DNA of 56,566 bases from Gammaproteobacteria bacterium (GTDB lineage: Bacteria; Pseudomonadota; Gammaproteobacteria; Natronospirales; REEB76): NCBI GenBank assembly GCA_035279405.1, contig DATEHU010000022.1, forward strand, positions 1 through 56,566, written 5' to 3'. The stretch's first letter is position 1. The number at the start of each line of letters is the position of its first letter. Of this stretch, positions 9,601-17,380 are shown one piece after another. The notes under the pieces are model-generated. The model did not search any database and had not been told where the DNA came from. It was given only the letters and a program-made list of their open reading frames with translations. The position numbers and the translations under genes were made by a program.

Positions 9601-10566
9601 GCCCGCCGGGCCGGTGCCTATGAGCGGCGTGCCGATGTAGCCGTAGCTGGCGGGCAGGCTGTCGGTCGCTTTCAGCCAGAAGGTCGCCGGGAAGTAGGCG
9701 ATCGCAAGGTACTGGTCGTTCGTCGAGCCGTCATTGTTGGTGTTCACGAAATAGGTGCTGTTCGCGAAATTATTGTCCGGAATCGGGTCTGGAACGGTGA
9801 TCGTCTGCCATTGACCGGTGCCACTGTTGCCGTTCGGATTCCAGACCACGGTTCCGGCAGGCAGCGTCATGCCCTGCTGCAGCATGAACCATGGCGATTT
9901 CCAGGCGGGGGGCGTTGTGCTTCCGGACGCACCGCCTATCGCGCTCGTAAGATCCACGGTGGTACTGGTGTAAAGGAAAGGATCATCGGGCGCAGCGGCA
10001 GGGTTGATGTCGCCTTGAGCGTCGAAAGCGGTATAGACCGGCGCGCCGGTGGAATTCACCCAGGGGGTGTAGGCCACGCTGGGGTCGAAATAAGCGTTGT
10101 TGAAATCCGGGCTGCGCGCCCACGCATATTGGGGCAGCGGCGGGATGAAATAATGTCCCTGCGCCGACGGGCTGTTATTGCCGCCGTTGCGGATGTGTAC
10201 TCCGTTGAACGGGAACAGATAGGCATATTTGAGCCACGGCCCGCTGTTGCCGAAGTCGCCCGCCTTGTTGAAATTGAAGGTGTCGCTTAAAGTTGTGTTG
10301 CTGCAGTTGTCGTTCAGGTCGCAGCCCACGAAACTCCGCCACTGGTCGTTCCACCATATCGCGCCGTCGTTGGTGGGGAACAGCACCTCGAAATCCATGC
10401 TGCCGGAGTTGTCTATGCCGAGGATGACGTTGGGCTCCGCCGCGGTGCTCAGGAACAGCGGCGTTTGCGACACCGTGCCGGCGTGCGCCGCATTCAGGTT
10501 GGCGAGCGTGAGCCCCGCCGTGGCCAGGGCGATCAGGAATTTTTTCGAATGCAGTCTGAGGTTCAT
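6637..10566 (-). CDS. pilY1: PilY1 type IV pilus tip/assembly protein
   Basis: 1309 residues, somewhat longer than the approximately 1160 of P. aeruginosa PilY1. A Sec signal peptide ends near AHA at residue 29. A von Willebrand A-like region starts with the MIDAS motif DNSGSMD near residue 52. The C-terminal half is the PilY1 beta-propeller ([55 protein letters not shown]). Near the C-terminus [12 protein letters not shown] looks like an EF-hand-type calcium loop. The usual Ca2+ loop before the YAGD motif reads DINQPGDRV and seems degenerate. PilY1 sits at the pilus tip with the minor pilins, controls extension/retraction and acts in surface sensing and adhesion. AGGA precedes the ATG. Confidence 0.95.
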   Translation of the reverse strand: [1309 protein letters not shown]

Positions 10567-10599
10567 GTGGCTTGTCCTTGGTCCGTTGCAGTGGACCCA

Positions 10600-11166
10600 T
10601 CAACGCTTGTAGGTGGATTGCAGGATCACGACCGATTTGCCGTCCGGGCTCACGCCGCGCGCGGTGATCGCGTACAACTGCTGGCCGGGAACCGGCGCGC
10701 TCACGTCCAGCGACTGGCCGGGGGTGGCCACATACTGGAATGGCTCGACGTAATAGCTGGCCGTCGCGCCGGTATTGCCTCCGATGGCGAGCGTCCCGGT
10801 ATAGGGAATGGATTTACCGGCCCAATTCCAGTTTTGCCAATCGGCTCCCGCCGTCAGGGGATAGCCACCGGAGTCGTTGGAAGTCGGGTAATAGCCGAGC
10901 ACGCTGCCATCAAACGGCGGCAGCGAAGCCAGGCCGTTCAATGCCTGCTCGCCCTGGCGCAACGCGGCTTCCGCCGCCTCGAAGGCCAACTGGTGCGAGC
11001 GCTGATTGCCGGCCATGCGCTCTTCGAGCGAGGTGCTCTGGATCGCGGCGATGCCGAGAATGGTGAGCACCAGCAGCAGAATCAAGCTGACGACCAGCAC
11101 TACGCCTTGCTGGCGCCGGGGCGGTGAAGAAAACCGGGGCGGTGCAGAAAAATCGTGTGGTTTCAT
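10600..11166 (-). CDS. pilX: Minor pilin PilX
   Basis: 188 residues. A leader MKPHDFSAPPRFSSPPRRQQG ends in G/V, followed by the hydrophobic helix VVLVVSLILLLVLTILGIAA and the PilX N-terminal signature STSLEERMAGNQR with AFEAAEAALRQGE. This matches the PilX_N/PilX family of minor pilins, which form the initiating complex with PilV, PilW and FimU under PilY1. Position five of the mature helix is Val rather than Glu. The ATG at 11166 lies inside an 8-bp sequence repeated at the end of pilW, so its original overlap with pilW was probably separated by a repeat insertion. Confidence 0.9.
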   Translation of the reverse strand: MKPHDFSAPPRFSSPPRRQQGVVLVVSLILLLVLTILGIAAIQSTSLEERMAGNQRSHQLAFEAAEAALRQGEQALNGLASLPPFDGSVLGYYPTSNDSGGYPLTAGADWQNWNWAGKSIPYTGTLAIGGNTGATASYYVEPFQYVATPGQSLDVSAPVPGQQLYAITARGVSPDGKSVVILQSTYKR

Positions 11167-11599
11167 GGCGAGTTCACCCCGAGGTCTTGCCCCCTCCTTT
11201 GAAAAAGGAGGGTGGGGGAGGATTTTCCTGTTTCATTACAGATGGCATTGCGTCTTGTAGGAGCGGCGATATTCGCCGCGATTCTGCAAGCGTGGAAATC
11301 GCGGCGGTGACCGCCGCTCCCACAAAATCCTGCTCCCTCCTTTGAAAACGGAGGGCGAGCTGCAAAGCAGCGAGCGGGTTGCCCGGGGCGCATTGCGACG
11401 CAATGTGCGGGTTGCCAGGGATGGCAACCCTGGACAGGAATACGAAGCATGGATTGCGCAGTATTCATGCAACCCTGGGCTTTCAGGCGAAGTCGGAATG
11501 CGCAGCCTGAAAGGGGAGGATTTTCTTGCAAAATCCCCCTTGATCCCCCTTTTGCCAAGGGGGATGGCAGCAGTGGCAACAGGATAGTGTTCATGGCAC
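11159..11599. repeat. Composite repeat inserted between pilX and pilW, flanked by an 8-bp direct duplication
   Basis: About 416 bp of repeat DNA separates pilW from pilX. TTCATGGC occurs at 11163-11170 and again at 11591-11598, where it holds the pilX start and the pilW stop. Taking out one copy and the insert restores an ATGA overlap between pilW and pilX. The insert contains AGGAGGGTGGGGGAGGATTTT and GGGGAGGATTTTCTTGC blocks, a CCCCCTTTTGCCAAGGGGG hairpin and a REP-like hairpin at 11257-11323. A 143-codon frame crosses the insert and overlaps both neighbours by ATGA. Its text is repeat-derived (PLLPSPLAKGGSRG), so it is not called as a gene. Confidence 0.75.
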
Positions 11600-12760
11600 G
11601 TGGTTGCGCAGCGCGATGGTTTCGACGAACACCCGGTGCAGCCGCCGGGTGGTGGTGGCGCCGGGGTTTGGCGGCGGCGTGACCGCGACGCCGTCCACGT
11701 CAAGCGCGGTGAGCGTCGTGGCCGGCACCACGTTATTGTTGCTGCGGATCAGCAGGCCGAGACGCACGCTCACGATGTTGGCCGCCGCCCAGTTGCCAAT
11801 GCCGCTCGCGGCCACGTACTGGTTGGCGATGCCGTCGCCGTCGGTGTCCACGCCATAGAGGACCTGCATGTTCTCGATATCGGGTACCAGTTCCTGGGGA
11901 GTAGCCAGCGCGCCGGTGTTGCTCAGGATGACTTGGTAGAGCGCCGGTCCCTGATCGGCTCCCCGGCCGATGTAATACAGATAAGTCTGAATCGTGTAGA
12001 GCTGGGCCGGAAGCCCAAAATTGCCGACCTTGCCGGCGGACACGTTTCCCGGAGACACGCCGCCGCCTGCGGAATGGACAACCGTTCCGCTGCTTTGGTT
12101 GACATTGGTTGCCTGGAATACGGCCGATTGCGAGCAATTGGTAACATACGCAATGGTGCCTATGACCAGACCGGCATTGGCCAGCGACACGTTGTTGTAA
12201 ACCTTCACGTTGGCGGAATTGCCGCCGCCCGGGAAACTCGATATGGCAATGCCGCCGGGGGTGACGGCGTGGATCATGATGATGTCGCTGCCGGGGATGA
12301 CGGTGTTGCTAATCGCGCTCCAGATGGTCGCGGGCAGGGCCGGCGACCAGTCGCTCGCGGAGGTATCAAGCGCCGGCGTTTCCGATGCGACGGCGTATTT
12401 TCCGCCCACGTTGGTCGCGGGACTGTTGTAGTCATAGCCCTGCACGGCTTGCGTAAAGTTGTAAAAATCAGTCTGAACGTTCAGCAGGTTGACGCTGGGA
12501 GCCTGCCAGAGACTCTGGCCGCCGCAGCCGGTGTAGCCGGCGAGGCGCAGTACCGGTCGCATGAAATCCAGTGCGAAGCGGCCGTTTTCCTGCAAGCGCG
12601 CCACGGCGCTGCCAAGCGTGTAGCTTTGCCGGCTGGCCAGGAACATCGAAATCACGCCGGCCATGAACACCAGGCCGACCACCAGCGCAATCATCAGCTC
12701 CACCAGTGACAAACCCTGCTGGCGGGCCGGAACGAACGGATGCGGGTGCCGGCGGTTCAT
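11591..12760 (-). CDS. pilW: Minor pilin PilW
   Basis: 389 residues from ATG 12760. The leader MNRRHPHPFVPARQQG precedes the processing site G/L and the helix LSLVELMIALVVGLVFMAGV with Glu at mature position 5. PilW-type text follows (ENGRFALDFMRPVLRLAGYTGCG). The long C-terminal half includes a PDIENMQVLYGVDTDGDG segment that is common in PilW. The start overlaps the pilV stop (ATGA); a longer frame upstream lies within pilV and lacks the pilin leader spacing. Part of the minor pilin priming complex. Confidence 0.92.
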   Translation of the reverse strand: MNRRHPHPFVPARQQGLSLVELMIALVVGLVFMAGVISMFLASRQSYTLGSAVARLQENGRFALDFMRPVLRLAGYTGCGGQSLWQAPSVNLLNVQTDFYNFTQAVQGYDYNSPATNVGGKYAVASETPALDTSASDWSPALPATIWSAISNTVIPGSDIIMIHAVTPGGIAISSFPGGGNSANVKVYNNVSLANAGLVIGTIAYVTNCSQSAVFQATNVNQSSGTVVHSAGGGVSPGNVSAGKVGNFGLPAQLYTIQTYLYYIGRGADQGPALYQVILSNTGALATPQELVPDIENMQVLYGVDTDGDGIANQYVAASGIGNWAAANIVSVRLGLLIRSNNNVVPATTLTALDVDGVAVTPPPNPGATTTRRLHRVFVETIALRNHVP

Positions 12761-13317
12761 AAGCCGCTCACGATGGTGAAGTTGGTGGTGCCGGCGGCCG
12801 GCACGGTGGTGAACTTGGCGAGCGCCTGGGCGGCGCGCGCGGCGTTCCACTGGATGACGATGGTGACGTCAATCACGCCGTTCGCATCAAGCGCCGTGCT
12901 GACGCTGCCGTCGCCCGCGGGCAAATCCGTGGCCAGATCTTGTTTCCACATGCTGAGGTCCGCCTGGGCCATGGCGTTGGGTGTACAGGTGTTTGCCGCT
13001 CCCAGGCACAGGGCCGCCAGTTGGGTGGTCGAGCAGTTGCTGGTTTGCAGACAGGCAGTGCTCACCGGCGCGAGCGTGCCCATCGCGATGTTGTAACCGC
13101 CTTGCGTGGCGCTTTGGCGGTTGGCGCGCATGCGGTCCAGGATGCTGTACGCCAGGCTGTTGGCGGTGCTGCGCAGGTAGGCGCTGTCGTTGGCCTTGAG
13201 CGAGCTTGTCACCATGCCGGCGATGCCGAGCAGGCCGACCGACATGACCAACAGCGCAATCAGCACTTCCAGCAGGCTGAAACCGGCTGCGGATGATTTG
13301 GCGGAAATCACTTGCAT
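12757..13317 (-). CDS. pilV: Minor pilin PilV
   Basis: 186 residues. The leader MQVISAKSSAAG is followed by the helix FSLLEVLIALLVMSVGLLG with Glu at mature position 5, then ANSLAYSILDRMRANR, a segment characteristic of PilV/GspI-like minor pilins. Cysteines near residues 95-120 (CLQTSNC, CLGAANTC) may form disulfides in the globular head. It lies 9 bp after fimU and overlaps pilW by ATGA. Confidence 0.92.
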   Translation of the reverse strand: MQVISAKSSAAGFSLLEVLIALLVMSVGLLGIAGMVTSSLKANDSAYLRSTANSLAYSILDRMRANRQSATQGGYNIAMGTLAPVSTACLQTSNCSTTQLAALCLGAANTCTPNAMAQADLSMWKQDLATDLPAGDGSVSTALDANGVIDVTIVIQWNAARAAQALAKFTTVPAAGTTNFTIVSGL

Positions 13318-13326
13318 GGCTTCACC

Positions 13327-13884
13327 TTAGCAACTTGAAATGGCAGTGGTGCCATTTACCTGATAGCCGGTCTTTTGCGCGGCCTGCAAGCTGCCCGTGG
13401 GCAGCAGCGTGAGCGAGCGCCCGTAGCTCGGGCCGCGTCCGTCGCAGAGCGTGAATACGGTCGCGCTCGCGGGCGGCGCATTGGTCAGGGAGTAAGGCAG
13501 GCCGTTGGGATAGAAGGTAAAGCTGTACCCGCCGTTGCTGGTAAACGTGTTGCTGCCGCTAATCGGCGGGAATGCGCGGATCACGGTGGCGGCGCCCGGC
13601 GGCGGGGTCGCGTAGAACACCACCCAGCCGGCGGCCCAAGTGGCGCCGCCGCACGCGGTAGTGGTACCGGCGCAGATCGTGACCTTGGAACTGCCGTTTT
13701 TGACGGCTGCGCTGCGCGCGGTCGTGAACCCGGTGATCAGGGCGTTGACCTGCGAGACGTCGCGCGCATTCTTGATGGTGGCACTGAAATTCGGCACGGC
13801 CATGGCGGTCACGATGCCGAGCACCGCGACCAGCACCACGAGTTCGATCAGCGTGAAGCCGCGCGTGAATCTGATGGTTTCCAT
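13327..13884 (-). CDS. fimU: Minor pilin FimU/FimT (GspH-type)
   Basis: 185 residues. METIRFTRG leader, then FTLIELVVLVAVLGIVTAMAVPNF with cleavage at G/F and Glu5, then the GspH/FimT domain (SQVNALITGFTTARSAAVKNG, VTICAGTTTACGG, W..GWVVF). The terminal CDGRG..GRSLTLLPTG segment is typical of FimU/FimT. It is the first gene of the operon, and the start ATG 13884 is preferred over a TTG three codons upstream because the usual leader is 6-10 residues. The promoter should lie in the long divergent gap that follows. Confidence 0.9.
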   Translation of the reverse strand: METIRFTRGFTLIELVVLVAVLGIVTAMAVPNFSATIKNARDVSQVNALITGFTTARSAAVKNGSSKVTICAGTTTACGGATWAAGWVVFYATPPPGAATVIRAFPPISGSNTFTSNGGYSFTFYPNGLPYSLTNAPPASATVFTLCDGRGPSYGRSLTLLPTGSLQAAQKTGYQVNGTTAISSC

Positions 13885-14403
13885 GGGCAACAACTATAGC
13901 GGCTGCGCAATCATTTTACAGAAGTCACAGACCGGCGAGATAAAACCCGCGATAAGTGGGTGCGGGCCCGAATCCCGCGCCGGCGCGTCATTTTGCGCTT
14001 GCAACAAGATTCTACGGCTGTCGGTTCCGGCGGACCGCTGGTCGTTTCCCGTTGCACTCGCTCCGAGTGGCAGGACAGAGGGCAAGACAAGGATCACCAG
14101 CCTGTGGGGTGCCGTCGGATCCTGCAGGATCGTGCGCGCGGGCGCCGCAGCCGGGCGCAACATGCGCAATGAAAATACTGTAGCGGCATCAGAGCGCCGT
14201 TGTCTTGGACGCTGCCCTCCGACATACGCTTGCGCCGCGCGCCTGAAATCAGGCGATGTTCACAGGGCCGGCTCCGGTTGGTCCGGGGTAAAATGCGGGT
14301 GCTGGCCCTTCTTTATATATAGAACCTGTATCAGTGGTAGGCATTGGCCGATGAATGGCGGATAGCACAAAATGGAATCTCGCCTCGAAGATTTGTACAC
14401 ACC
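13885..14403. other. 519-bp divergent intergenic region between fimU and the acyl-CoA dehydrogenase gene
   Basis: It must hold the promoter of the pilin operon (minus) and of the acyl-CoA dehydrogenase (plus). On the plus strand a TAAAAT at about 14288 and a TATATA stretch at about 14312 in otherwise GC-rich DNA are -10-like, but no convincing -35 partner was found. A 91-codon minus-strand frame here shows no recognisable domain and is not called. No tRNA or known RNA element was seen. Confidence 0.5.
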
Positions 14404-16011
14404 ATGAACGACGCCGGTGAATTCTTTCAGGATGCGCCCGTGCTGGGTAACCAGTACCAGGGCGACGCGGCATTACAGGCTTGGCTCAAGGCTTACCTGC
14501 CCACAGACGTCCTGAAGCAAATCACCCCGGGCCTGGAGCGTCTGGGGGAACGCGCAGCCGGCGACATGCTCGCGATGGCTGCGGATGCCGAAGCCCATCC
14601 GCCGCGGCATGTGCCCTATGATCCCTGGGGCCGGCGGATTGATCGCATCGAAACCACTTGGGGCTGGCAGGCTCTGCGGCGGGTGGCCGCCGAAGAAGGC
14701 ATCGTAGCGACGGCGTATGAACGCCGGGAGGCCGCGTGGTCCCGGCTGCATCAATTCGTGCGTCTGTACCTGTATCACCCCTCTTCGGCGATGGCTTCTT
14801 GTCCATTGGCCATGACCGATGGTGCGGCCCGTGTCTTGGAAGTATACGGCGACAAATTGCTGCAGGAGCGCTACCTGCCGCACCTCCTGAGCCGGGATCC
14901 CGAACGGTTCTGGACTTCCGGCCAATGGATGACCGAGCGCAGTGGCGGCTCCGATGTGAGCGGCACGTCTACGGTGGCGCGCATCGAATCCGGCGCATAT
15001 CGGCTGCACGGTACCAAGTGGTTTACCTCGGCGACCGATTCGCAGCTCGCGGTCACACTGGCGCGTGACCCCGATGCCGGCGACAAGCTCAGCATGTTTC
15101 TGCTGGAGTTGCGCGATGCCGGCGGTTGGCTCAACGGCATTCAGGTGCATCGCCTCAAGGACAAGCTCGGCACCCGCGCCCTGCCCACGGCCGAACTCAC
15201 GCTCGCGGGCACGCCCGCGCAGCGCATCGGCGCGCCCGGTCACGGCGTACGCAACATCGCCACCGTGCTCAACATCACGCGGCTGTACAACTCAGTGTGC
15301 GCAGTGAGCTATATGCGTCGCGGACTGGCGCTCGCGGAAGATTACGCCCGCAAGCGGCGCGCATTTGGCAAGTTGCTTTCGGAACACCCGCTGCACCGCG
15401 AGACTTTGGCGGACCTGCACACGGAATTCATCGGCGCGCTGCATCTGGTGCTGCACCTCGGCGTGTTGTTGGGACGCGATGAAACCGGCGCCGCCGGCGA
15501 TGCGGATAAAACCTTGTTGCGCCTGCTGACACCCGTGGCCAAACTATTTACCGGCAAGCAGTCCATCGCCGTGGTCAGCGAAGTGCTGGAGTGCTTCGGT
15601 GGCCAGGGCTACATCGAGGACACCGGTCTGCCGGTGCTGCTGCGCGACTGCCAGGTACTCTCCATCTGGGAAGGGACGACCAATGTGTTGAGCCTGGACG
15701 TGCTGCGCGTGCTCGATCACCCGCAGGCCCTTGAGGTGTTTGCGGCGGACGTTGAGAACCGGCTAGCGCGTGCGCAGCATCCAGACCTCGAGCGTGCCTG
15801 CCACGCCATACGTCATGCCGTGCAGGACATCCGGAACTGGTTCGAGGCAACCGCCGGCTCACCCACCGAGCGCGAGACCTTTGCGCGGCGTTTTGCCTTC
15901 AGTCTGGCGCGCAGCTATACGGCTGCTCTGCTTGCCGGTGCCGTGCAGGATGGCTGGCTGGACCGCGACATCCTGCAGCGCTGGTGCCGTGTGCCGTTGA
16001 CGCTGGTTTGA
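14404..16011 (+). CDS. AidB-like acyl-CoA dehydrogenase family protein
   Basis: 535 residues, near the 541 of E. coli AidB. N-terminal text (DAPVLGNQYQGDAALQAWL) is the AidB-specific extension. The central domain has MASCPLAMTDGAARVLE and WMTERSGGSDVSGT, the flavin-binding substitution of this branch, and TKWFTSA. The C-terminal helical domain has GGQGYIEDTGLPVLLRDCQV and IWEGTTNVLSLDVLR. AidB is a FAD protein of the adaptive response to alkylating agents and binds DNA; a purely catabolic acyl-CoA dehydrogenase role is the alternative. ATG 14404 fits the family N-terminus; an in-frame start 20 codons earlier does not. Confidence 0.85.
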   Translation: MNDAGEFFQDAPVLGNQYQGDAALQAWLKAYLPTDVLKQITPGLERLGERAAGDMLAMAADAEAHPPRHVPYDPWGRRIDRIETTWGWQALRRVAAEEGIVATAYERREAAWSRLHQFVRLYLYHPSSAMASCPLAMTDGAARVLEVYGDKLLQERYLPHLLSRDPERFWTSGQWMTERSGGSDVSGTSTVARIESGAYRLHGTKWFTSATDSQLAVTLARDPDAGDKLSMFLLELRDAGGWLNGIQVHRLKDKLGTRALPTAELTLAGTPAQRIGAPGHGVRNIATVLNITRLYNSVCAVSYMRRGLALAEDYARKRRAFGKLLSEHPLHRETLADLHTEFIGALHLVLHLGVLLGRDETGAAGDADKTLLRLLTPVAKLFTGKQSIAVVSEVLECFGGQGYIEDTGLPVLLRDCQVLSIWEGTTNVLSLDVLRVLDHPQALEVFAADVENRLARAQHPDLERACHAIRHAVQDIRNWFEATAGSPTERETFARRFAFSLARSYTAALLAGAVQDGWLDRDILQRWCRVPLTLV

Positions 16012-16042
16012 CTGCGGGGCGACCCGGTATGGCCGGCTCCTT

Positions 16043-16171
16043 GTGGGAGCGAGCTGCGTTGTGGGAGCGGCGGTCCCCGCCGCGAAAGCATTTCGGCCGG
16101 CTCTTTGTGGGAGCGGCGATATTCGCCGCGATTCCAAATGATGATCTCGCGGCGGGGACCGCCACTCCCAC
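16043..16171. repeat. REP-like GTGGGAGCG hairpin cluster
   Basis: Three GTGGGAGCG heads occur in the 237-bp gap before the permease gene, with one inverted CCACTCCCAC end. GCGGCGGTCCCCGCCGC and its near-complement at 16148-16162 form nested hairpins, with an inner GCGGCGATATTCGCCGC. The same head occurs at 11257, 18528, 25381, 41558 and 52903. REP-like, extragenic. Confidence 0.8.
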
Positions 16172-16248
16172 AATAGAATGGCGAGCTTACGCGGAGCGTC
16201 AACATTAACGACAAAAACAATCGGCCTCCTGCCACCGGCGACGATTGC

Positions 16249-17349
16249 ATGCACGAGTTACATCCGCCGTATTCCCTGAAACGGGACTATCTGCTGTGGA
16301 CTCTGGTCGCCGCGCTGATTGTGTTCAGCGTACTCGAGCCGCACAAGATTCCGGATTATCCCCAACTGGTGAACTGGCCGACCATTGCGACGCTGCTTGG
16401 CCTGATGATCCTCACCAAGGGAGTGGAGCAGAGCGGCTGGCTGCACCGTGTGGGCCGGAACGTGATCGCGCGGGTGTCCAGCCAGCGTGTGCTGGCGCTC
16501 GTGCTGGTATGCGGGTCCGCGCTGCTCGCGATGCTGCTGACCAACGACATTGCGCTGTTCGTGGTCGTGCCGCTGACGTTGCAATTGGGCACGCTCGCCG
16601 CGTTGCCGCTGCGGCGCCTGGTGATATTCGAAGCCCTGGCGGTGAACGCCGGTGCCATGCTCACGCCCATCGGCAATCCCCAGAACATTTTTCTCTGGCG
16701 GCTTTCGGGCGTGGACTTTGTTCACTTCGTGTGGCACATGGTGCCGCCGTTCATGATTGCCATGGCGTGCCTGCTGTTGCTTACCGCCTGGGCATTCCCC
16801 GGCGCACGCATCCGGGTGCAGCCGCGCGCGCCGATCCCGGCTGTGCAGCAGCGGCTGCTGCTGACCTCGGCACTCTTATATATACCGTTCCTTGTACTGG
16901 CGGACCTGCAGCTCACCGCGCTAGCCCTGGTACTGGTCGTGGCGGTGTTCCTGGCCGGGTTTCCGCGGCTGTTGCGCCGCATTGATTGGCCGCTGATCGT
17001 GGTCTTCGTGCTGATGTTCATTGATCTCGGCCGGCTGGCCGAGTATCCGGTGCTGGCGTACGTGAATCTCGCCGAGCGCAGCTCGCTGTACCTGGCGGGC
17101 GCGTTGAGTTCGCAGGTCATCAGCAACGTGCCGGCCGCGATCCTGCTGTCGCGCTACTCACATGATTGGGGCACCATCGCCTGGGCGGTGGACGTAGGCG
17201 GCTTTGGCGTGTGCATTGCCTCGCTCGCCAACCTGATTGCGCTGCGCCTCGGCCGCCAGCGCGGCATGCTGCCGGCGTTCCACGCCTGGTCACTGCCGTT
17301 CTTCGTGGTAGTGGGCGTGTTGGTGTGGCTGTGGCTGCGTCTGGCGTGA
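16249..17349 (+). CDS. ArsB/NhaD-type (ion transporter superfamily) permease
   Basis: 366 residues with ten or so hydrophobic segments. Diagnostic motifs of the SLC13/ArsB/NhaD group are visible: MLLTNDIALFVVVPLTL near residue 100 and MLTPIGNPQNIFLW near 140, with a second-half LSSQVISNVPAAILLS repeat. These motifs line the ion and anion site. The substrate cannot be read: arsenite, Na+/H+ and dicarboxylate carriers all share them. It is shorter than most ArsB (about 430). ATG 16249 follows the REP cluster. It may be cotranscribed with metX, 31 bp downstream. Confidence 0.75.
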   Translation: MHELHPPYSLKRDYLLWTLVAALIVFSVLEPHKIPDYPQLVNWPTIATLLGLMILTKGVEQSGWLHRVGRNVIARVSSQRVLALVLVCGSALLAMLLTNDIALFVVVPLTLQLGTLAALPLRRLVIFEALAVNAGAMLTPIGNPQNIFLWRLSGVDFVHFVWHMVPPFMIAMACLLLLTAWAFPGARIRVQPRAPIPAVQQRLLLTSALLYIPFLVLADLQLTALALVLVVAVFLAGFPRLLRRIDWPLIVVFVLMFIDLGRLAEYPVLAYVNLAERSSLYLAGALSSQVISNVPAAILLSRYSHDWGTIAWAVDVGGFGVCIASLANLIALRLGRQRGMLPAFHAWSLPFFVVVGVLVWLWLRLA

Positions 17350-17380
17350 CCCGGCTGCGCGGCTCAGGCAGAATACGTGC

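Noticed and set aside
7987-10290. 767-codon plus-strand frame opposite pilY1
   Set aside because: Antisense to a clear PilY1; the text is low in complexity (RRAGAGIEIERG-like) and has no domain. GC-rich shadow frame.
11163-11594. 143-codon frame bridging pilW and pilX
   Set aside because: Its text is repeat-derived (PLLPSPLAKGG, FSKEGAG). Reported as part of the repeat, not as a gene, in spite of the ATGA overlaps.
13894-14169. 91-codon minus-strand frame upstream of fimU
   Set aside because: No ribosome site, no domain, and it covers the expected promoter region.
13920-14340. Small RNA or riboswitch in the fimU gap
   Set aside because: No recognisable conserved riboswitch core or strong terminator hairpin was found.
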